Assembly (NCBI GenBank): GCA_948567375.1
Contig: OX419758.1
Coordinates: 40,553,001-40,617,000 of the forward strand
Source of the DNA: Lunularia cruciata
Lineage: Eukaryota; Streptophyta; Marchantiopsida; Lunulariales; Lunulariaceae
Direction of reading: 5' to 3'
DNA length: 64,000 nt
Under the pieces are notes generated by a model that saw only the letters and a program-made list of their open reading frames with translations, searched no databases and was not told the origin of the DNA. The first letter of the stretch is position 1; each line of letters opens with the position of its first letter. Of this stretch, positions 20,784 to 29,916 are shown piece after piece. The translations under genes and the position numbers were made by a program.

Positions 20784-21347
20784 TGTGGCACTTTAGAGCC
20801 CATATATGACTTTATGTGTGAGTTGTGCTTCTAAAATGTGTGATGTTGACATTAATGTATCTTGTATCGCAATGTATATATGCACGATAGCTATCACACC
20901 ATTTGTAGTATCACGCCTAGATTGCTCAAACTTTGGAGTACTAGTGTTGGTAGTCAAGAGCATTTTGGTAGTTATTCATAGACTACATGTTGATGGTCAA
21001 ATTTTGTGTTTGGGGTATTGACTACATGGTGGGCCCACTATCACTTAGCACCATTTTCATCATGTGCCGTCAGCGGGACCGTTAGGGTTTGAGATCTAGC
21101 TTGAGTTTAGGGGGTATACCTTTGAAGTGCAACTCCAGAGAGCTCACTTCTTTGATGTTGAGCTTTGAGTTCATGGTTATGGTGGACAGAGGCCAATGAG
21201 CATCACCTGGATTCTCTTAGCTAGAGTGGGTGTGGCTTGACTGTAATCACTACCCAATCGCTGCCCAATCGGTGGCAGATTATGGACTGATAGATCAAGT
21301 ATTGATCTGATTGAGTGTGAATCAAGTTGTGTAAACAAACTGATTAT
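20784..21347 (+). repeat. Right (3') LTR of the methyltransferase retroelement
   Basis: This is a full LTR of about 564 bp that starts TGTGGCACTTTAGAG after the polypurine tract and ends near CTGATTAT. From 20907 onward it aligns with 5141-5578. The expected terminal CA (GATTACA in the left copy) is altered at the junction with the next fragment. Confidence 0.85.
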
Positions 21348-21443
21348 TGTGGCACTTTAGAGTCCATGTATGACTTATGTGTGAGTTATGCTTCTATAGT
21401 GTGTGATGTTGACAGTGATGTATGTTGTGTAGCGATGTATATA
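21348..21443 (+). repeat. Extra tandem fragment: first ~100 bp of the same LTR
   Basis: TGTGGCACTTTAGAGTCCAT and the following ~80 bp repeat the start of the LTR at 20784-20880 in the same orientation. The fragment is exactly the portion missing from the left LTR copy. It abuts the chromovirus primer-binding site. Confidence 0.8.
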
Positions 21444-21451
21444 CATATGAT

Positions 21452-21464
21452 AACTTTGATACCA
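21452..21464 (-). promoter_or_regulatory. Primer-binding site of the chromovirus (tRNA-Met type)
   Basis: On the minus strand TGGTATCAAAGTT directly follows the LTR end (TTTTACA) after one spacer base. It matches the common plant TGGTATCAGAGC site complementary to initiator methionine tRNA, with one or two changes. It fixes 21466-21923 as the 5' LTR of the minus-strand chromovirus. Confidence 0.8.
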
Positions 21465-21465
21465 A

Positions 21466-21923
21466 TGTAAAAGACCAAGGAGAGAATAATAGAATGGAAG
21501 ATCATATTAGAACTCTCAAGTGAATGAAACTTCAAATGCCTAGCATGAGTTTGGGTATTTTTAGTGAAGCAATACAAGGCTCTTGAGATGCTTCCAAGGA
21601 AGTTTCTTTTTTGAAATCACCTTCTTGGAGTGCAAGCTAAGCTAGCCAAGACTCTTCCAAGGAAGCTTTCTTCTAGAATTTTCCTTCTTGGTATACAAGC
21701 TAAGCTAGTTGTTAACTTGGTATGCAATGTCCATGGAAGGTACCCAAAGCTCCCCACCAAGAAGCTTCTTAGGTGCTTCTAAAACATTTTACCAAGAAGC
21801 TTCTAAGATGCTTCTAGAACATTAGAATTTTGACCTATATTTGGTTTATTTTATCAACTCATTGGCCTCTACTAACTTGTCTACTAACTCCATATTATTC
21901 CAATCCCATATACCTCCATTCCA
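21466..21923 (-). repeat. 5' LTR of the chromovirus
   Basis: This is a diverged copy of 149-589. It carries several GAA/TTC inverted units, including one perfect TTC-TA-GAA-TT-TTC array at 21671-21683. The LTR pair is clearly more diverged than that of the OTA-like element, so this layer is older. Confidence 0.8.
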
Positions 21924-23270
21924 AAGAAACCAAGGCAAAGGAACTTTAGAAGATCAAAGAAGTTCAAGACCAATTTGCAGGAATGCTAGAGGAGTTAGGT
22001 CAAGAAAAAATGACAAAGATGAATTTACATGAGTAAAGGTTATATGTTCATATGTTCCAAAGTTAAAAGAGAGGAAATATGATGATGAGAAGCTAGAACA
22101 ATTAGCAATAAGACATTGAGAGCATCAAAACATGAAGTTCACCTTATCCTATAATACCTTATAGTTTAAAATCTTAGACTATGAGGAAAGGGTCCAAAAC
22201 ATGACAAGGACTCATAAAGGCAAAGGTAGTTCTTTGTTGTAGTGCTTTAGGTCAAAGACTCTTCACTAAGTAAGTACTTTTAGTCGTAGATATTCTTTGT
22301 TGTTGGAGGACCTTTGTAAGTGTAACATTTGGAGTAGGAAGTCCAAAGGAGAAAAACTTGTAAGTTGTCTTTGATGAAGAACTAAGGACTCTTTTGACAT
22401 GTGTGAGGTGCCTTATTAACCTATGTGAGTAGTACACGATAATTCAAGAAGATATGTTTATCAATGTATAATGAGAATGAGCCAAGAAGATATTTAGATT
22501 TCCTTAACCATTAGATTTATTTGTCTTTAGAGTAGGAAGAGTATTTAAGGCTTTAGCTTAGTGAAAATAATTTATTCAATCCTTGAACAAGAAAGTGGGC
22601 AAAGTCACTTGCTTAAATTCTGAGAATTGGTTGTATATCCTTGGTGAGTAGTGGTGAGGAACTTTGTAGTATGAATCCAAGTTTTTGAGTGGGAATGACC
22701 ATCCATACCTATGATTAAGGTCTGGGATTTCTAAGAGTTTTGAAGGAGCAAAGCAATGCCTTGATATATTAGCAATGAATTGTAGTGTTGAAAGTACCAC
22801 AAAATCAAAAAGGAAAGTTCTACTATCAAGACAAAGTACTTTTGGAGGTATGAGATTTGGGAAAGGGTAGAACAAAGGCTTTGGAGTTGACTAAATCATC
22901 ACATTCAAGAAATAGTTAGAATTCATTCTTAGTGAAAGTGATATTCTAATTTTCCATTTGTTAGATAGTACCAAAGTTGGTGGCATTACCCTCTTCTAGG
23001 AGTGGTTCCTACCTAAGAGGTTAAATATGTTACAATAAAGAATTGCAAATCATGACACTTCTCTTCAAGTCTAGCCAATTCTAACTTGTATCCTCAAAAG
23101 AACAACTTGTTTCTTATCATCACACCAATTTTTGGTTGATAATTTTTAGTTACCATAATATACTTCTCTTTGAATCTACAATCAAATATTATTCAATAGT
23201 TCCAACCTCTTTGTATATATAACTCTTTTTGAATAGGTAATTAGTTGTTGTAGAAAGGTCAAAAAATTAA

Positions 23271-23431
23271 ACCCAACAAGTATTGATATTATAAACCTAC
23301 CCTAAAAAATTCAATATTTACAAAATACCTTTGGTGTTTACCAAGCCTTGATGCTTGTTTGGAATGTTGGGTCAAGAGAGTGCAAGCTCTACTCGTCTTT
23401 GGGGTTCCATGGATGATACTAACTTGGTTTC
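23271..23431 (+). repeat. Inverted repeat, left arm
   Basis: About 160 bp here match, in reverse complement, 24836-24998. The best block is ATAAACCTACCCTAAAAAAT, and similarity continues through ACCAAGCCTTGATG, GGAATGTTGGGT and CGTCTTTGG. Two copies of one repeat family in opposite orientation are the likely cause. Confidence 0.7.
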
Positions 23432-24835
23432 ACTTGAATACCTCATGTGTTGTGGTTGAAGGATGCAAGTTTGAAGGTTTATAATCATGCATGTCCATGT
23501 GCACTTAACACATGAAGAGGCAGATCCTCAAATCCATCAACCATGTAGGAACAATTTTCTTTGGTGCAATGTATTCATCTCCTTATTCCCATGTAAATGT
23601 GTTCATCTTCTATTTCCCAGCAATTTTAGGTCAAGTATACTAGAATATTGCCAACAGTATCTGATTTGAATGATTTGAACTCATCCACAACCAAGGTGAC
23701 TCATACTAGAAGCAGTGGACAAGGAAGCAACGCAAGGGGGCTTGAGGAGGCTTTGGTGTATGTCATGGAACTTGGTACCCTTCCATGAGCAACAAGGTAG
23801 GGTTTTTGCTGCTTTGAGCTTATCTTAGGATTAGAGCATGAATGCACACTTTCTTGCTAAATCACTTTAGAGATGCTAATATAGTAGTGATAAAGCTTCT
23901 ACAATTGACATCTCTTTATTACATTGTCCTTATAATGATGATAAGGATGACACAACTAAATGTTTAGTTGAATTGGAGCTAGTGAAGAAGAAGAGAGTGG
24001 AGAAGAAGGTGTGGAAGATATATTAATCAAAATCCTTGTTGTTACCTCATTGTAGAAGGAATGTTTGTAAAAGACAACTAAGTGCTTATATTTGTTGCCA
24101 TAGAAGAGAGTTTGAATTCTTTCATTAGGTACTCTCCTTTAGCAATGTTTAATAAGGACTTTTCTATATAAATGTGACAAAATTGACTCTAAGAATACTT
24201 CACTTGCACTTATTTCAAATTTTGCATCAAGATTTCAAGTCAACTTGCAAGCATTGAAACCTCACATCAAAAATATGTCCAAGAGGAGAAACAAATGAAA
24301 CAAAGAAATGAATTAAGTGTTTATAGCTCTCTACTTTGAGGTCTAGAAATCACTTTCAATTGATACATGAATATGACTCTTCAAGGAGCTGTTGAGGTTG
24401 TAGAATTTTCCAACCTGTAAGTATGAATAAATGTATAAATGTATGAACTCCAAATAAGCAAGGTGAATATTTTAATTATATTTAATCAATGTTGGGCAAT
24501 ACTTAAATAAAGAGCCGCCAAAGACTAGGTTCATAGTCGTTCATGCCATTACAATATAACCTTGTCTCAAGCTGCAGACCTCAAAATAGAATGTTGAAGA
24601 TCAGAACTACTTAAGGTTCATGTGACTAGCAAACCATGTTTTTGCTAATCATTTGAAGCTCCTCTACGGCATGTTATACCTTGGCATTACTTTGATGTTA
24701 GCAAGATTGTTGAGCCTTTCAACTCCACCATTTTTTGTGCGTGAGCTTGTCAAGGAGCTCTTATTTAGGCTACAATAACTCAAAGAAAATACTGACTTGA
24801 TCTAGATGCTTGCAATACTACATCTTGGTCCTTTG

Positions 24836-24998
24836 GTGATACCATCTTGGTATCACGGAAGGAATTCCAAAGACGTGCACGACCTACATTCTTCATACCC
24901 AACATTTTGAACCAATTAAGGCTTGATAAATACTAGGGCTATTTTTGATAATATTGAATTTTTTAGGGTAGGTTTATGATATCAGTAGTTGTTGAGTG
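24836..24998 (-). repeat. Inverted repeat, right arm
   Basis: Partner of 23271-23431, with a spacer of about 1.4 kb. The arms are diverged except for a core of about 45 bp. No transposase-like frame was found between them. Confidence 0.7.
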
Positions 24999-25303
24999 TA
25001 TTTGTGACATTTCCGCTTAATTCTACTTCAAAAGTCCAACTCCTTCTCTATAATCCATTTCACTATTTATTTAAGAGACAATTATGTTCCCATGTTTGAT
25101 AAATGATATCTTTGTACTTTAGTCACTCCTTATTATTTTTCAATCTCTTATTTGTTCCAAATATATTTCTCTTTGAATGTGTGATCAAATATACTCAAAA
25201 ACTAAAACTCTTGAACTTTTAGAAGAGAAAATTCTATTTTGATAACTCAAAACACTTTGTATTTAAGTTAACTGCTAGCTTATAATCCTCACATACTTAA
25301 TTA

Positions 25304-25398
25304 AAGATCTCCAAATCAAACTTGTTTACTTATAGGTTTCTTGGTTCAATACTTAAGTGAAGATCTCCAAATCAATCCTGTTTACTTATAGGTTTCTT
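25304..25398 (+). repeat. 56-bp tandem repeat, about 1.7 copies
   Basis: AAGATCTCCAAATCAA and TGTTTACTTATAGGTTTCTT recur with a 56-bp period (units start at 25304 and 25360). Confidence 0.8.
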
Positions 25399-25760
25399 TC
25401 TTTAATGTGATTTAGCTGGATGTATTAAACTTCAAGTGGAATTTTTATCCATTGTCTTTGTTTTTACCTCATTGTATGTTTTACTTCAATTTAAAAAAAA
25501 CTCTTGTTTCTTTTCCTTAGCAATATCTATAGAAATATGAAATATTATCTCTTATATTTTTTACTATAAAGATATTCTTAAATCCTAAACTTGCTCAAGA
25601 AGAACAAAATATTACATTTACTCGAATTATCATGTGAAACATGGAATTTAATATTTTAATTATCTATACATTATAGTTTCATTTGATAATTTCATAATCA
25701 GCTTCACAAAGAAGTTCTTTTTATCTTTTGAGATTCAAAATATTTAGTGGTTTATCCGAT

Positions 25761-25812
25761 TTTTCTCACCAAATCATCTACTCAACTTTGAGTAGATAAT
25801 TTGGTGGGAAAA
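25761..25812 (+). repeat. 25-bp hairpin with a 2-nt loop
   Basis: The left arm 25761-25785 and right arm 25788-25812 pair over 25 positions with one G-T wobble and one C-A mismatch. The core is CACCAAAT, ATCTACTCAA, CT, TTGAGTAGAT. It lies in AT-rich debris with no gene nearby. Confidence 0.85.
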
Positions 25813-27188
25813 TTATAGATTTTTTAATTCTATTTTATAGCTAGATTCTAGCATTATGATACTTGTACTAGTAGTAGATCCCAATATTATACCCAAAACA
25901 TCATCAATTTTTATATCATCAACATAATTTTAGTTTTTAAGAACATGGTTGAATATTAGTTGCCCAAGTTAGATTTTTATCAATATCTCCCATAATTTAT
26001 AATTTATATGAAGATGAGGAGATCCATGAATTCAAGCATTGTTAAGATCCATGAATTCCATATAATATATTCCAATGTTAAGATCCACATCAATTTTATA
26101 TAAGCCTAAATTTTCTTCCTCCAAAATAACTTTCTCATTTGTCCTTCAATTAATAAATATGTATGATGATACTCCAATAATTACTTCTCCAACCTTGAAT
26201 ACAAACACTGAAAGATAATACATTTAGTGTTCAAATAGAGACACTGCCATAATGCACTTTGTGTTAAAGGCACTTACATATAGATAATATTGCAAACAAC
26301 ATATATATGGCCATCAATTGTAGTGTAGTAGCTTACAACTATATTTAACTCTTGAACATTTTTGATACTTTTGGGCAATTAAAGTCTTTGAGAAATAACA
26401 AAGCTCATTACAAATATTATATTTCTTATTATAACACAACATTCTTATGCAAAGGGTAACTAGAACCAAGTGTATTGTATATAGGTTATCATTCAAGAAA
26501 AAAAAATCTAGATGTCCAAAACTAACTCTTCAAGATAGAATTTGGAAGATAATATACCAATGTACTTTATTTAGATGTTGATAGAGTGTACATCTTATTG
26601 TAAATAATATGTAACTAAGCAGTAAATAATCTTCTAGATTCAAATTCATTTCAGATAATAACAAAGTTCTAAAGAAAACAATTAAACCTACCAAGATGTA
26701 TATTTTTTCAATTGAGATGAGATAAATGACTAGTCATTTTGGTCATACCCTCAAAACATGGGATTTGAAGTCAAATTGACCCATCAGACCAGATTGGATA
26801 TTGGGTCATGTAAGTGAATGAAAGTGGCAAACTTGAATTTGCTTAACTCCAAGTGGCAAGCTTTATTGTGTGACAAAAATGATTGGCTCACTTTGTATAA
26901 AAGCCTATGAAAAGCTTCAATCAAATCTCTTGACATGCAAAGTCTCACAAACTTACCTAGTGATTTACATCTTAAGATGAAAAAGTGAGTGTGTGTAAAA
27001 ACAAGAAGGATGAGAATACCAATAGTATAGGGAAGAGGAATCTTCCCTACAACACTTTAGATATTTGAGCTATGCAAGTCATATGGTGTACAAACTATTG
27101 GAGCATCCAAAGAAGCATCACCTTGTGCAATTGTTCTTCTATGAATTGCACCTGCAATGTTCTATGTAGAGCAATGGACACACACTGA

Positions 27189-27815
27189 CTAAAATATGAG
27201 ATGAATATGAGAGTGAGAGTGATAAACTATGACATCTAGAATGATATGCCATTTTTCACTCCTTGACAAGTGTGTTAAATACCCATCCATTGCTCTATAT
27301 AACTGCAAGGCTAGAGGAACAAAGAGGTGACCTTGTTGCATACTCCTATACTTAGAGACCTTGTGTGCTTCCACTCTGCTTGCTGCCCATCTAGGGAGAT
27401 GTGTGATCACTCCCTCTAACACTTAATGTGTAGGATCCATAACCACAATATCTACTCCTATCACTTGATCATCTTGGACAAAGTATAAGTCTACCTTGAC
27501 TCATGTCATATGCAAAGCATGCCAATGCTCCTTCCAAGCAAAGTATCCACTCTCTTGTGCCATGGAAAACACTATATACCTAATAGCATCATGGGTAGTT
27601 ATCCTTTGTCCTCCAAAAGGACACCATGTAACATGGACCGTTGTTGCATCTAGAGTAGAACCACACTCACAAGTGAGTAATGAAGATACAAATGGGTGGA
27701 CCAAACCTATGCATAACCTCATCACTATAGAGAAAGCAGTTCTTGCAAGTTGGAATGCCCTTATGCATAGTGAAGCTAGGATCCAAGAGCTTGCACCTTG
27801 ATAGAGCAAGAGCAA
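27189..27815 (-). pseudogene. LINE-type non-LTR retrotransposon, 3' end of ORF2
   Basis: Minus-strand frame 27815-27501 contains MRLCIGLVHPFVSSL, then a Cys/His cluster CECGSTLDATTVHVTWC, followed by FGGQRITTHDAIR and a block with AQESGYFAWKEHW. This is the segment downstream of RT in plant and algal LINEs, where a C-x-C-x8-H-x4-C zinc cluster precedes a region of unknown function. A second frame 27422-27189 (QQGHLFVPLALQLYRAMDGY) fits the tail that follows. The RT itself is not found upstream (28.0-28.2 kb), so this is a 5'-truncated insertion, as is typical for LINEs. Confidence 0.75.
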
Positions 27816-29729
27816 AGATGTGCTCTAGTAGCACAAGGAATGGATGAGTCAACTAAGAGAAAATGTAGTGTATGTTGAACTGTCATTCCATCAAGGAAGA
27901 TTCAAATCTATGGTCCAATCTGACAGTAGGGAAGCAAAGGATGGAAGGTACTATTGTGCTTCTGGAGATATATTGTCTCCCATTTGTGGCAATAACATAT
28001 GGAGAGAAAGGATCCCTCTTCCACCTTGGTCACATAAGTCTCCAAGACTGGCATATCAACATTTGCAAACTGGGAGGAAAGTAGACCAAGAGAGCACAAC
28101 TATTCAAAATTACTATAGGTGTCGTCTCTTCCATAGATAGTAGGACTACTCCTCCACATGAGATTGATATAGATGTCTATTTATGTGCCAAATCCACTAA
28201 CACATCCCAGGTCACATCATCTTAAGATAGTACTTGTAACCATCATGCTACAAAGCTTTCAACTTCACAAACTTATATGTCAGGGATTCTGCAATGTTCT
28301 TTCTGCGGCATGAACTCCTAAAAAACTCATGGTCTGTTACCAAGATCACATCATAAGAACCTCTAGCCTCTCTTGTTCTGCACTGTTCTTTCCTTGGCAT
28401 GATCTCCTTAGATCATATCATATCACAGTGAAATCATATCATAATGACCTCTAACCTCTACAGTTTAAATACATCAAGTCTAGTTTTCGTCAACTCTACT
28501 CGATGAAATCGCGATGTAATGAACTCCATCATCCATCAACCCTGGAATCATATGACTCTAGTCTCAGTCTTGCTGACTGCGAAAACCTTGGGGAGTCAAA
28601 CCTTTGGTTAGTCTTCCCAATCCCTATCAAACCCATTTTGACAAGGAATGAAAAGTATGACCAGAAACCTACGAAGTCCCCTAAAGTAACATCTCATCCG
28701 GGATGAACATCATGTGACGGACGTGGGAGTACCAATGGACTTACCCGTTGAATTTTATACAAATTCTGAGATGTTTTTGGAATTTGAATCTCTGTCTTCG
28801 TTTTGCTATCCATTGACTTCATTTATAAGGGTTTTCTCCGATGATACGAAGATCTCATCATCTTGATCAGGTCAGCGATTCAAACCTATATTTCAAAACC
28901 TTGATTCATGCTTATAGAGAGCTCGAGTGAAGCTTTGTTCGAGTCAAATGAGGACAACGTCCGACCAAAATTCATGTTCTTTTCACGCGGCTACTTGTAT
29001 CCATACCCACTTTGACAGTTCCCTGTTCGTAAACGAATGAAAAGTTTCTTTGTGTGCTTCCAACAATAAACGATGCCGTGAAGAAGAAAGAAAGGTTATC
29101 CCGCAGAAAGGGCCCCTTTTCTACGGTGGTAGCTATAGCAGTTATGGAGAGGTCTTATGTGGAACATTTGTCAAACCTTTATGAATGTCAAAATAGTTGG
29201 CAAGCAAGCTTCACTCTGCTTTATGTACGAGTCATATCATCGATTCGTTCTCTTACGAGTTCGTTGGTCAATACCTGACATAGGCTGGCGGAGTGAAGCT
29301 CATTTAGATACTACATGACAGGTTTAAGAATGTTTTCGTATATGGAACTGGTAAATCAACTAGACCTAGGCTGAGTTGATTGAGTAAAACTCTACAGTGT
29401 ATCCGAAGAGGGAGTTTGAGTATGAGCAAGATCCTTTCGAGATTTTTGAGTAAAAAGAAGGCTTTGTTTTGTCATCAGCTAAAGGGTGAGTTCACTGGGA
29501 CGACTAAATGTCCATAAGTGGAGCATGGGTTTGAAGAGTGTGTATGGACCAAGGAACTTCAAACAAGCTTAACAAGCTCATCAGGTCCGATACCTTCGAA
29601 TGCCTTAGCTGTGTTATCTTAGAGAATCTGGGTACCGAGATCATATTACATCATACCTCAAGAACCGTACTAGACTGTCGTTGTTAAACTTGAACTGAAC
29701 ATGCAGTAACGAAGCATGTTATAATTAAA
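27816..29729. other. Unassigned sequence, no supported gene
   Basis: Open stretches at 27844-28140 (plus), 28503-28706 (plus) and 29054-29278 (plus) have no recognisable domain, start context or splice pattern. From about 28.5 kb the base composition is more balanced and richer in CG, like the non-transposon DNA at 34-40 kb, suggesting older host DNA. I see nothing I can name. Confidence 0.4.
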
Positions 29730-29916
29730 GGGAATTGTTAAATACAACACACTTTTTACTAAATACACCACACCAAGCACCATTGCGCGCATTCCATTTC
29801 ACCGAGGTTTGGAAAGTGTGATGTGGTCTTCGAAGTGGTGCGTCTATATCTTCTAAGAATATTATACACTAACTGTGGTGTATTTAGTAAAAAGTGTGAT
29901 GTATATGGTAATTCCC
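29730..29916. mobile_element. MITE, 187 bp, with ~45-bp terminal inverted repeats (Mutator-like or hAT-like)
   Basis: The left end starts GGGAATTGTTAAATACAACA and the right end, reverse complemented, starts GGGAATTACCATATACATCA. Both then share CACACTTTTTACTAAATACACCACA. The eight bases TAATTAAA occur directly before (29722-29729) and directly after (29917-29924) the element as a target-site duplication; a ninth base differs. The G-rich ends and 8-9 bp duplication suit a Mutator-like MITE best, with hAT as the alternative. There is no coding capacity. Confidence 0.9.

Larger units (their letters stand above)
21924..27188. other. AT-rich repeat debris without a recognisable gene
   Basis: All frames are broken. 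The longest open stretches (22576-22875 minus, 23487-23669 plus, 26314-26496 minus) show no domain I recognise. Parts look like decayed LTR-element sequence. The segment includes a large inverted repeat, a 56-bp tandem repeat and a 25-bp hairpin, listed separately. A plus-strand TATAAAAG sits at about 26897, but no coding sequence follows. Confidence 0.5.

Noticed and set aside
21444-21470. Weak similarity between the chromovirus primer-binding site and LTR positions 100-124 of the methyltransferase element
   Set aside because: The match is loose and the sequence is fully explained by the tRNA-Met-type primer site next to the chromovirus LTR.
27844-28140. Upstream part of the LINE on either strand
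   Set aside because: No RT motif could be found on the minus strand, so the LINE call was limited to 27189-27815.
29730-29916. Assignment of the MITE firmly to hAT
   Set aside because: The 8-bp duplication fits hAT, but the GGGAATT ends suit Mutator-like elements; left undecided with a preference for Mutator-like.
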